Positions 39,423-46,837 of a stretch of DNA of 64,000 nt are shown one piece after another. The position numbers were made by a program, and so were the translations under genes. A model generated the notes under the pieces. The model did no database searches. It was not told the origin of the DNA and saw nothing but the letters and a program-made list of their open reading frames with translations. The DNA is from Aliishimia sp963678085 (GTDB lineage: Bacteria; Pseudomonadota; Alphaproteobacteria; Rhodobacterales; Rhodobacteraceae), in NCBI GenBank assembly GCA_963678085.1, contig OY782680.1, positions 1,178,001 to 1,242,000 of the forward strand, given 5' to 3'. Each line of letters opens with the position of its first letter. Within the stretch, counting starts at the first letter, position 1.

Positions 39423-40107
39423 ATTTCAGGCCCTTTTCCGCGAGCCGCCCGCGCATGTTATAGATATCAAGCCCCAGCTCGCCAGCTTCAAAGCGGGCGC
39501 GCTTTTCGGCCTCATTCGCTTCGCGCGCGCGCGCCTTTTCCAACACGCTGGCGGCTTCCTGCCGGCGCACCACGCAGACCCCATCATCATCAGCGACGAT
39601 CACATCGCCGGGATTAACTAGCTCATCAGCGCAGATCACAGGCACATTGACCGAGCCCAAAGTCTCTTTGATGGTGCCTTGGGCAAAGACCGCTTTTGAC
39701 CACACGGGAAATTCCATCTCGGCCAGATCGCGAATATCGCGCACGCCCGCATCAATGATGAGCCCGCGGCAGCCGCGCACCTTAGCAGAGGTCGCAAGCA
39801 GATCGCCAAAATACCCGGCATTGCTGGGCGAGGTTGGGGCGAGCACCAGGATATCGCCGGCCTGAAGCTGTTCTATCGCCACATGGATCATCCAGTTATC
39901 GCAAGGCGGGGCAGAGATCGTGACCGCGCTGGCCGCAACACGCGGACCGGAATAGATCGGGCGCATATAATCGGCCAAAAGCCCCTTGCGCCCCTGCGCC
40001 TCATGCACGGTGGCCACGCCGCATTGAGCAAGGCCATCAATCACCGCTTGATCTGCGCGCGCGATGTTTTGCACGACGACGCCCGTGGTTCCGACAGGGT
40101 AGCTCAT
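39415..40107 (-). CDS. ligK: 4-carboxy-4-hydroxy-2-oxoadipate aldolase
   Basis: LigK cleaves 4-carboxy-4-hydroxy-2-oxoadipate to pyruvate and oxaloacetate, the last step of the 4,5-cleavage pathway. The 230-residue RraA-like fold protein has GDLLATSAKVRGCRGLIIDA (about residues 99-118) followed by GVRDIRDL, which contain the Arg and Asp that bind substrate and divalent metal. It overlaps galB and ligU. Equivalent names are GalC and ProA. Confidence 0.94.
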   Translation of the reverse strand: MSYPVGTTGVVVQNIARADQAVIDGLAQCGVATVHEAQGRKGLLADYMRPIYSGPRVAASAVTISAPPCDNWMIHVAIEQLQAGDILVLAPTSPSNAGYFGDLLATSAKVRGCRGLIIDAGVRDIRDLAEMEFPVWSKAVFAQGTIKETLGSVNVPVICADELVNPGDVIVADDDGVCVVRRQEAASVLEKARAREANEAEKRARFEAGELGLDIYNMRGRLAEKGLKYV

Positions 40108-40838
40108 ACCAATTCATCCATGCAGAAGGGGAAGATCGTCTCGAAACCTTCGGCATATTTGCAATCACGCCCGCCTGCCATGCCGCCAGAATTGCGCTTA
40201 AAGTGATTGGCCCGCTGCTGCGCCACACGGGTGTAAAAATCCCAGAGGTGAACTTGGCCGTTCATAGCCTCCATGGCCGCGCGTTTCTTGTCCCAGACCG
40301 GCGTGATGTCGAGGAACACATTCGGCTTCCAGCCCATCTGCTCGGTCTGGTGCGGCTCAAACAGATACATCTGCGGCGCGCCCAGCACTTTTTGCCCCGG
40401 ATTATGCCCCCAAGCCTGCGCGATCATGCGGCAGGTCAGCGCAAATTCAGTCGTTTTCATGTGGTCGGTGTTGTAAGGATCCCATTTAGAATGGGAAAAC
40501 ATGAACTTGGGCTGTACCTCGCGGATGATGTCTACAACTTTGTTTTCATATTCTTCGGTAAAACGCAGCGGATAATCGCCCATATCGAGAAAGCGAATAT
40601 CGCTGACACCCAGGGCCTTGGCGGAGGCTTCGGCCTCGCTTTTTCGGATATCCTTCACCTGCTCAAGCGATTTGCCTTCTTTCCAGAGCCGCGCACTTTC
40701 GCCGCGCTCCCCAAAGGAGAGGCAGAGAACGGTCACATCATAACCCTTTTCCTGATGCAGCGCGATTGCCCCGCCGCAGCGCCATACAAAATCCGCCGCA
40801 TGCGCAGAAATGACCAGCGCAGTTTTACGATCTGCCAT
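40104..40838 (-). CDS. galB: 4-oxalomesaconate hydratase, PIG-L/LmbE type
   Basis: The enzyme hydrates 4-oxalomesaconate to 4-carboxy-4-hydroxy-2-oxoadipate. The 244-residue product is of the zinc-dependent GalB type: ALVISAHAADFVWRCGGAIA (zinc motif HAAD, about residues 8-27) and FMFSHSKWDPYNTDHMKTT (about 112-130). It performs the step of LigJ but is structurally unrelated to the amidohydrolase-type LigJ. It is the first gene of the six-gene lig operon and is divergent from the LysR gene, across 219 bp with a candidate operator. Confidence 0.92.
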   Translation of the reverse strand: MADRKTALVISAHAADFVWRCGGAIALHQEKGYDVTVLCLSFGERGESARLWKEGKSLEQVKDIRKSEAEASAKALGVSDIRFLDMGDYPLRFTEEYENKVVDIIREVQPKFMFSHSKWDPYNTDHMKTTEFALTCRMIAQAWGHNPGQKVLGAPQMYLFEPHQTEQMGWKPNVFLDITPVWDKKRAAMEAMNGQVHLWDFYTRVAQQRANHFKRNSGGMAGGRDCKYAEGFETIFPFCMDELV

Positions 40839-40917
40839 AAGTGATATCTCCCCTATATGAGCTTGCGCTAACCTAGTGCGGGGCGGCTCTTTTCAGCCAG
40901 TTTGATTGTTGGTAGTT

Positions 40918-40935
40918 GTTATTTGAATTTGTTAT
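40918..40935 (-). promoter_or_regulatory. Candidate LysR operator upstream of the galB-lig operon
   Basis: On the minus strand the 18 bases read ATAACAAATTCAAATAAC and fit the LysR T-N11-A rule. The site lies about 80 bp before the galB start and is 16/18 identical, in the same orientation, to the site before the second ligA. Its distance to the likely -10 region puts it near -60, the usual place of a LysR recognition site. It lies between galB and the divergent LysR gene. Confidence 0.6.
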
Positions 40936-40980
40936 ACAGAGTAGATCCAAAATTCCCCGCCGTGGGGGTTTTGCACCCTA

Positions 40981-41020
40981 GCGCCCCCGCAAGGTATTTT
41001 TAGCCAAATGAAGGGGGCGC
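40981..41020 (+). repeat. Copy 2 of the 23-bp intergenic repeat, flanked by hairpin arms
   Basis: The bases at 40990-41012 are the exact inverted copy of 18941-18963. Arms GCGCCCCC (40981-40988) and GGGGGCGC (41013-41020) flank it and can form a long-loop stem. It sits just before the LysR gene, between the operator and the regulator start. Confidence 0.75.
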
Positions 41021-41057
41021 GGGGTTTGGTAGAATATACTTGTTGGAGCTTTGGGTG

Positions 41058-42269
41058 ATGAAAAGTGACACGGCGCTGCCAGACATGCCGCATATTCGCG
41101 GCCTAAATGTGGTGCGCGAAGTGTTTCGGCTCAGGCGCATTGGCGCTGCGGCGGGGGCCGTGCATCTGTCGCAACCGGCGGCAACTCAGGCTGTGGCGCG
41201 GGTGGAGCAAGCCTTGGGCGCAGCGCTATTTGAGCGGCGGCCTACAGGGATGTTTCCTACCGAGGCGGGGGCGTTATTTCAGCCCCGCCTTGCGCGTCTT
41301 TTTGAGCATCTGCGCATTGGGGATATGGAGGCGCGCAAAAAGGGACGGCGCGGGGCGGGAAAGCCGTTTTATCCCTATTGCACGCCGGTTCAGCTGCGCG
41401 CGCTGTTGGCGATTTCAAAGGCGGGCAGTTTCACGCAAGCCGCGCATGATCTCGGGGTGAAACAGCCAGGCATTCACCGGGCCGCGCGTGATTTATGCCG
41501 CCTTGCTGGCTTTGATCTGTTCGAGCAACGGCGCGGCGGCGTTGTGCTGAGCGCTGCGGCTGAGGTGTTTGTGCAGCATCTACGTTTGGCTATCGCTGAG
41601 TTTCGCCAAGCCATCTATGAGATCAACGAACTCACCGGGCGCGATGTGAGCTGCATCAATGTGGGCTCTTTGCCGCTGTCTCGCGTTGATATTTTGCCGC
41701 GCGCAATCCACGAGGTGATTCATGACGGGGTTCAGGTCAATTGCGTTGAGGCGCGTTATGATAAGCTGATGCGCGATCTGCGCTTTGGCGATTTGGATCT
41801 GGTGATCGGGGCTCTGCGCGTGCCGGCCCCGGCGGCAGATATTGTGCAGGAGGAGCTGTTTGTGGACCGGCTTGCGGTTGTGGCTGCGCCCGGCCATCCG
41901 TTGCTGAGCAAAGCTGGTATAACGCTGGATGACACGTTGGATTTTCCCTGGATCGCCCCGCCCAAAACAACGCCCACCGGCACCTATCTGTTTGAGACCT
42001 TGGATATTGAAAGCAGGGCGCAAACTCCGGTGCGGGCGGTGTCGAGCTCGCTTGTGCTCTTGCGGGGGTTGTTGGCGCGGGGGGATTATGTGTCGATTGC
42101 CTCAAAGCGTCAAATTGCACTGGAAGAAGAGATGGGCACAATGATACAACTGCCCATCCCCCTGCCAGGCTCCGAACGGGCCATTGGCCTTGCGCTGCGC
42201 AAAGATTGGACGCCGACGCCCGCGCAATCTCGCTTCTTGCAGATCATTCGGCGCGTTGCACGAGGGTAA
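41058..42269 (+). CDS. LysR-family regulator with two N-terminal helix-turn-helix domains
   Basis: The 403-residue protein is about 100 residues longer than usual LysR regulators because it has two winged-helix domains. The first (about residues 12-80) includes RRIGAAAGAVHLSQPAATQA and FERRPTGMFPTEAGALF; the second (about 106-170) includes SKAGSFTQAAHDLGVKQPGI and FEQRRGGVVLSAAAEVF. The effector domain (about 185-400) contains LPLSRVDILPRAIHEV and the LVIGALR segment. The start at 41058 has GGAG 10 nt upstream. It sits between the two lig units and very likely controls both. Confidence 0.93.
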   Translation: MKSDTALPDMPHIRGLNVVREVFRLRRIGAAAGAVHLSQPAATQAVARVEQALGAALFERRPTGMFPTEAGALFQPRLARLFEHLRIGDMEARKKGRRGAGKPFYPYCTPVQLRALLAISKAGSFTQAAHDLGVKQPGIHRAARDLCRLAGFDLFEQRRGGVVLSAAAEVFVQHLRLAIAEFRQAIYEINELTGRDVSCINVGSLPLSRVDILPRAIHEVIHDGVQVNCVEARYDKLMRDLRFGDLDLVIGALRVPAPAADIVQEELFVDRLAVVAAPGHPLLSKAGITLDDTLDFPWIAPPKTTPTGTYLFETLDIESRAQTPVRAVSSSLVLLRGLLARGDYVSIASKRQIALEEEMGTMIQLPIPLPGSERAIGLALRKDWTPTPAQSRFLQIIRRVARG

Positions 42270-42273
42270 GAGA

Positions 42274-42291
42274 ATAACAATTTCAAATAGC
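42274..42291 (+). promoter_or_regulatory. Candidate LysR operator upstream of the second ligAB-ligC unit
   Basis: ATAACAATTTCAAATAGC differs at two of 18 positions from the site before galB and has the same orientation toward its gene. A TATAGA (42331-42336) about 39 nt downstream can be the -10 element, which puts this site near -60. It lies 5 nt after the LysR stop. Confidence 0.6.
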
Positions 42292-42364
42292 TTTATCGGC
42301 AATCGAATTTTCGACTGTCCCCTGCTATGTTATAGAGACCTCAAAGCGGCAGGGAGGACGCCCT

Positions 42365-42769
42365 ATGGCGATTAAGAAAGACTATGAGGATATTCCGGGC
42401 ACATTTGTCTTTGATGCGGACCGGGCGCGGCTGGGATATCATCTGAACCAGTTTTGCATCTCTTTGGGCAAACAGGCGGGGCGCGATGCGTTTAAGGCGG
42501 ATCCAGAGGCTTATTTGGCGCGCTATCCCATGAGCGAAGAGCAAAAGCAGACGGTGCGTGATCGCGACTGGAACCGCATGCTCGAGCTGGGCGGAAATAT
42601 CTATTACACGTCGAAACTTGCGGCCTTTGATGGTATCAACTTTCAACACCTTGCGGGCTTGATGACGGGCATGGGCGTGGGGCCCTACCGGGAAATGATG
42701 CTGAATGGCGGGCGCTCGATCGAGGGCAACCGCTATCAGCATGAGTGGGACGAAGAGGGACAAGAGTAA
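42365..42769 (+). CDS. ligA: Protocatechuate 4,5-dioxygenase alpha chain (LigA family), copy 2
   Basis: The 134-residue LigA-type subunit has DYEDIPGTFVFDADRARLGY, then LNQFCISLGKQAGRDAFKAD, with ELGGNIYYTSKLAAFDG. It has about 14 more residues than copy 1, mostly at the C-terminus (EGNRYQHEWDEEGQE). AGGGAGG precedes the ATG. Its TAA shares a base with the ATG of the partner ligB copy. It is clearly diverged from copy 1, so this is not a recent duplication. Confidence 0.92.
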   Translation: MAIKKDYEDIPGTFVFDADRARLGYHLNQFCISLGKQAGRDAFKADPEAYLARYPMSEEQKQTVRDRDWNRMLELGGNIYYTSKLAAFDGINFQHLAGLMTGMGVGPYREMMLNGGRSIEGNRYQHEWDEEGQE

Positions 42770-43611
42770 TGGCACGAATAACCGCAGGCGTAGGCTGTAG
42801 CCATGTGCCCGCCATTGGCGTGGCGATGGATACTGGCATCACTGAGCAAGATTATTGGAAGCCGGTCTTTGCCGGGTTTGAAAGGTCACGGGAGTGGATC
42901 AAAGAGGCCAAGCCCGATGTGATTTTCCTGGTCTATAATGATCATTGCACGGCCTTTGACAGCTCAATCATTCCCACATTTGCCCTGGGCTGCGCGCCCG
43001 AGTTTCAGCCCGCCGATGAGGGCTGGGGCGCGCGCCCCGTGCCCGTGGTGAAAAACCATCCCGTGATGGCCAGCCATATCGCGCAATCGCTGATTTTGGA
43101 CGAGTTCGACATAACCATCATGAATGAGATGGATGTGGATCACGGGCTGACCGTGCCGCTCTCTGTGATGTTTGGGCAACCCGAGGAATGGCCCGCGCTT
43201 GTGATCCCCTTGGCGGTGAATGTGGTGATGTATCCAGCCCCGACGGGCAATCGCTGCTACAACCTAGGCAAAGCGATCCGCCGCGCGGTTGAGAGCTTTG
43301 ATGAGGATCTGAATGTGGTGATCTTTGGCACCGGCGGGATGAGCCACCAGCTGCAATATAAGCGTGCGGGTCTGATCAACTCTGAATGGGATAAGGCGTT
43401 CTTGGATCGTCTGACCTTGGACCCCGTTGGGCTTAGCCAGATGCCGCATGTGGAATATATGCGCGAGGCGGGCTCCGAAGGTGTTGAGATGGTCATGTGG
43501 CATGTGATGCGCGGCGCTTTGGATGACGAAGTGCGCGAGGTGCATCGCCATTACCACGTGCCCGCCTCCAACACGGCTGTGGGCCATATCATTTTGGAAA
43601 ATAAGAGCTGA
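42769..43611 (+). CDS. ligB: Protocatechuate 4,5-dioxygenase beta chain (LigB family), copy 2
   Basis: The 280-residue catalytic subunit has iron-site motifs VGCSHVPAIGVA (His at about 12), LVYNDHCTAFD (His, about 59), FGTGGMSHQLQYKRAG (catalytic His, about 193) and GSEGVEMVMWHVMRGAL (Glu, about 240). It is coupled to ligA copy 2 by a one-base TAATG overlap and is followed 10 nt later by ligC. Being next to ligC, this pair is the better candidate for true protocatechuate 4,5-dioxygenase, with copy 1 perhaps specialised for gallate or a methoxylated analogue; that split is inference. Confidence 0.93.
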   Translation: MARITAGVGCSHVPAIGVAMDTGITEQDYWKPVFAGFERSREWIKEAKPDVIFLVYNDHCTAFDSSIIPTFALGCAPEFQPADEGWGARPVPVVKNHPVMASHIAQSLILDEFDITIMNEMDVDHGLTVPLSVMFGQPEEWPALVIPLAVNVVMYPAPTGNRCYNLGKAIRRAVESFDEDLNVVIFGTGGMSHQLQYKRAGLINSEWDKAFLDRLTLDPVGLSQMPHVEYMREAGSEGVEMVMWHVMRGALDDEVREVHRHYHVPASNTAVGHIILENKS

Positions 43612-43621
43612 GGAAAAACTC

Positions 43622-44566
43622 ATGAGATTATGCGTTGCGGGCGCCTACGGGGCGTTCGGCCAAAAACATCTGGATGCTTTAGAGGCGATTGACGGTATCG
43701 AGGTCACATCGGTGATGGGGCCAACACAGGAAAAGATCGAAGCGCTTGCCGCCAAACGGGGCATCGGCCATGCGTCCACCAGCTTGGAAGACTGCATCGC
43801 GCGCGATGATGTGGATGCGGTGATCCTTGCGACGCCAACACAAATGCATGCGGATCAAGCGCTTGCCTGTATGGATGCGGGCAAACATGTGCTGATCGAA
43901 ATCCCGATGGCCGATAGCCTAGAGGACAGTCGTGCCATTGTTGCCAAACAAGAGGAAACCGGGCTGGTGGCTATGGCGGGCCAAGTGCGGCGCTTTAATC
44001 CTTCGCACCAGTGGATCCATAACAAGATCATGGCTGGAGAGCTGAAGGTCCAACAGATGGATGTGCAGACCTATTTCTTCCGCCGCACCAATACCAATGC
44101 CAAGGGCGAGCCGCGTAGCTGGACGGATCATCTGCTTTGGCACCACGCCTGTCACACAGTGGATTTGTTCCAATATCAAACTGGCGGGCAAGCGGTTGAG
44201 GCGTTTGGTTTGCAAGGCCCTGCGCATCCAGATCTGGGGATCGCTATGGATATGGCGATTGGGATGAAGGCGGCAGATGGCGCGATTTGCACCCTGTCTC
44301 TGTCCTTTAACAATGATGGACCGCTTGGCACGTATTTCCGCTATATCTGTGACAATGGCACATATCTTGCGCGCTATGACGATCTTTATGACGGCAATGA
44401 CAACCAGATCGATTTGTCAGATGTCGCGGTGTCCAATAATGGGATCGAGTTGATCGACCGCGAGTTCATCGCAGCGATCCAAGAAAACCGCACCCCCAAT
44501 AGCAGCGTGGCCGATGTTTTATCCGCCATGGAAACGCTTGACCGGATTGAAAAATCCATGCTGTAA
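43622..44566 (+). CDS. ligC: 4-carboxy-2-hydroxymuconate-6-semialdehyde dehydrogenase
   Basis: LigC oxidises the ring-cleavage product (as its cyclic hemiacetal) to 2-pyrone-4,6-dicarboxylate with NADP. The 314-residue Gfo/Idh/MocA-fold protein starts MRLCVAGAYGAFGQKHLDAL (dinucleotide site) and has ILATPTQMHADQAL (about residues 66-79) and GKHVLIEIPMADSLEDS, where EIP replaces the EKP of typical Gfo/Idh enzymes, as I recall for LigC. It also has WTDHLLWHHACHTVDLFQYQ (about 165-184). The start at 43622 follows GAGGAAAAA. Confidence 0.92.
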   Translation: MRLCVAGAYGAFGQKHLDALEAIDGIEVTSVMGPTQEKIEALAAKRGIGHASTSLEDCIARDDVDAVILATPTQMHADQALACMDAGKHVLIEIPMADSLEDSRAIVAKQEETGLVAMAGQVRRFNPSHQWIHNKIMAGELKVQQMDVQTYFFRRTNTNAKGEPRSWTDHLLWHHACHTVDLFQYQTGGQAVEAFGLQGPAHPDLGIAMDMAIGMKAADGAICTLSLSFNNDGPLGTYFRYICDNGTYLARYDDLYDGNDNQIDLSDVAVSNNGIELIDREFIAAIQENRTPNSSVADVLSAMETLDRIEKSML

Positions 44567-44582
44567 CATAGGCGGCGCGGGT

Positions 44583-44601
44583 CGGGGTCAACCGGACCCC
44601 G
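44583..44601. terminator. Hairpin between convergent ligC and LysR gene
   Basis: CGGGGTC (44583-44589) pairs with GACCCCG (44595-44601) around a 5-nt loop in the 48-bp gap between two convergent genes. There is no strong T-run on either side, so it may be a weak bidirectional terminator. Confidence 0.5.
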
Positions 44602-44614
44602 CCGCGTTATCTAG

Positions 44615-45523
44615 CTACCAATCCCCTCCTGCGCCTTTATCTTCAAAGACTTTCACGAGGAAGTCGATAAAGGCACGCACCTTTGGCTGGGTGAACCGGC
44701 CCGGAGGGTAGACCGCATAGATCCCTTGCGTTTCCATAGGCAGATCGGGGATTGCATCTTCAACAAGCCCTTTCTCCATGGCTTCTGCGTAGAGGAAGCT
44801 CGGCAGATAGGCGATACCAAGGCCGGAAATCGCGGCATTGAGCAAAGATTGCCCGTCATTCACGCTGAGCCATCCGGCTGTGCGCACCTGGCGTTTTTCT
44901 CCAGAAGGTGCGGTGATTTTCCACACATTCCCCGCCGCTTGGTTGGAATAGTGCAAGAGTTTATGTTCATTGAGATCATCAATGCGCATCGGGCGGCCAT
45001 ATTTCTGGAAATATGACGGCGAGCCAATCATACGCTTGTTGGTCTCGGCCAGCTTGCGTGCGCGCAGGGTGCTGTCTTCCAGCTCACCAATGCGCACGGC
45101 CATGTCAAACCCTTCGGAGATCAGCTCAACATAGCGGTTATTCAACACCATGTTTACTGTGATATCTGGGTATTCTTCGAGAAACTCTGAGAGCATCGGC
45201 GAGAGATGGTTCACCCCAAAATCCGTCGCAACAGAAATGCGCAACAGCCCAGAGGGCGCGCTTTGCATTGACGTCACCAGCGCGTCAGCTTCGCCTGCAT
45301 CGTTCAAAACCCGGCGCGCACGATCATAATAAGCCAGCCCAATCTCGGTGGGAGATACACGGCGCGTCGTGCGGTTCAACAGGCGCGCACCCAAGCGAGC
45401 CTCCAAAGCGGAGACATGCTTTGAGACTGCGGACTTTGAAATGCCCATCTTTTTTGCTGCATCCGTAAAGCCGCCTTGATCCACGACTGTAGCGAATGCT
45501 TCCATTTCCGTCAGGCGGTCCAT
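44615..45523 (-). CDS. LysR-family transcriptional regulator
   Basis: This 302-residue regulator is of normal architecture, with an N-terminal winged helix (MEAFATVVDQGGFTDAAKKM, then SKSAVSKHVSALEARLGARL), a linker, and a CrgA/AaeR-type effector domain (LLRISVATDFGVNHLSPMLS, DMAVRIGELEDSTL). Its target is not evident: it is convergent with ligC and faces a 445-bp gap. It may control distant genes. Confidence 0.93.
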   Translation of the reverse strand: MDRLTEMEAFATVVDQGGFTDAAKKMGISKSAVSKHVSALEARLGARLLNRTTRRVSPTEIGLAYYDRARRVLNDAGEADALVTSMQSAPSGLLRISVATDFGVNHLSPMLSEFLEEYPDITVNMVLNNRYVELISEGFDMAVRIGELEDSTLRARKLAETNKRMIGSPSYFQKYGRPMRIDDLNEHKLLHYSNQAAGNVWKITAPSGEKRQVRTAGWLSVNDGQSLLNAAISGLGIAYLPSFLYAEAMEKGLVEDAIPDLPMETQGIYAVYPPGRFTQPKVRAFIDFLVKVFEDKGAGGDW

Positions 45524-45968
45524 CGGCCGTCCCTTTCTTTATCGCTCCTGCTCTTGCCCAGAGTCGTCGGAAAATGAGGCAAGAACAGGGCAGCTCTGAG
45601 AAATATTTTGGGAAACCACATAGTAGTTTCGCGGTATTCGCGAATGTTTGTATAGTTTCGGATGGCCGCATCAAACCCAACCCCAAACGGTTTGCCGCGC
45701 GCCACATAATCTCCCAATTTTCACCCTTTAGCCAGTATAGTTAACTTTTGGTAAGAGGGACAATATAGAAATCTGATTTGCTGTGTCTCAAAATGGCAAC
45801 AATTTGTTTCAGTAAAGAGATCTTCTCTAGCGGGGGTAGTTTGGCTATCAAGGCGGGCTGCGTTGGCGTGTGGTGTTGCGACTTTCGGCGACAGGTCCTT
45901 GCTGCTTGCGCACTGGGTTGATTCTGGGACTGCCGGGCGGATGGCGGCCTATGTCTGTTGTGACCGGG
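45524..45968. other. Intergenic region without a recognisable gene
   Basis: This 445-bp stretch lies between the LysR start and the IclR stop. Frames through it are short and unlike coding sequence. It holds one perfect dyad (listed separately) and an AT-rich part at about 45710-45800. I see no RNA gene in it. Confidence 0.5.
45628..45644. promoter_or_regulatory. Palindrome, candidate operator
   Basis: TTCGCG and CGCGAA form a perfect 6-bp dyad around GTATT, about 105 bp upstream of the LysR start at 45523. It may be an operator for that regulator or another one. Confidence 0.4.
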
Positions 45969-46730
45969 TTAGTCGAATAGAACCTGGCTGAGCTTTTGCG
46001 CCGCGTTTTGCAGGATGTCTTTTCGCTCTATCGCCTCGGTGAGCGATACGCGCTGCGCGGGGCCATGATAGGCTAGACTGGCGATGTAACGCCCCTGCGG
46101 GTCCGTAACCGGGACGGCTATTGCGACCATGCCCTCTAGAAATTCTTCTTGGTCCAGCGAAAAGCCTTGCTTGCGGATCTTGCGCAGCTCTTCAAGCAGC
46201 TCTTGCGGATCAACAATCGTGTGCGGTGTTCTTTGGTCAAGCGTAAGGGATGCGAGCAAGCCTTCTCTTTTCTTTGGGGCGAGGCTGGCCAGAAAGGTTT
46301 TCCCGCTTGCGGTGCAATGAAAGGGCACACTCGTTCCGATAGGCAGCTGAATGCGAAAGGGCCAATCGGTTTCGACCCGGTCCAAGTAATTCATTCCAGA
46401 CGCGCCGGGGGCCGCATAGTTCACGGTTTCCCCGACGCGCTCGGCAACATGCTTGAGAATCTGGTGCCGGGCTATGTGATCGCGAGAGCTATACAGCAGC
46501 CCAGCCCCCATTTCCCGCAAACGACGGGCAACCTGATATTTCTTGCCATCGCCTTGGCGGGTCAGAAAGCCATTTTCTTCCAGAGTGACGCATAGGCGAT
46601 GCACCGTCTGCTTTGGCAGGCCGAGCTGGTCATTGATCTGTGTTGCGCTCATAGGTTGATCGCTCTTGCCTAGGATCTCTAGGATCAAAAGCGTGCGCAG
46701 ATTGGTTGGGATGCGATCAGAGTCCGGCAT
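45969..46730 (-). CDS. IclR-family transcriptional regulator (IseR-like by context)
   Basis: The 253-residue protein has an N-terminal winged helix (MSATQINDQLGLPKQTVHRL, about residues 27-46, then LEENGFLTRQGDGKKYQV) and the IclR effector domain (VPFHCTASGKTFLASLAPKK, about 139-158; AIAVPVTDPQGRYIASLAYH). The start at 46730 has GGAGAAAA upstream; a longer start at 46760 lies in the divergent promoter region. It is divergent from the sulfonate operon. IclR regulators (IseR) accompany isethionate dehydrogenase loci in other bacteria, so control of this operon is a reasonable inference. Confidence 0.93.
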   Translation of the reverse strand: MPDSDRIPTNLRTLLILEILGKSDQPMSATQINDQLGLPKQTVHRLCVTLEENGFLTRQGDGKKYQVARRLREMGAGLLYSSRDHIARHQILKHVAERVGETVNYAAPGASGMNYLDRVETDWPFRIQLPIGTSVPFHCTASGKTFLASLAPKKREGLLASLTLDQRTPHTIVDPQELLEELRKIRKQGFSLDQEEFLEGMVAIAVPVTDPQGRYIASLAYHGPAQRVSLTEAIERKDILQNAAQKLSQVLFD

Positions 46731-46803
46731 TTTTCTCCATGTTGAAAAAACAGCGTGCATTTCTTTCGAATCAGTGTAACTGTGAATTGGGCAAAAATCG
46801 AGA

Positions 46804-46809
46804 TATAAA
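46804..46809 (+). promoter_or_regulatory. Possible -10 element of the sulfonate operon
   Basis: TATAAA lies 28 nt before the ATG of the GMC oxidoreductase gene, within the 107-bp divergent region. A weak TGTGAA 17 nt upstream could act as -35. A short dyad GAGA-N7-TCTC (46800-46814) overlaps it and could be a regulator contact. Confidence 0.3.
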
Positions 46810-46837
46810 GTCTCATTTTTTGATATTTCGGGGGATC

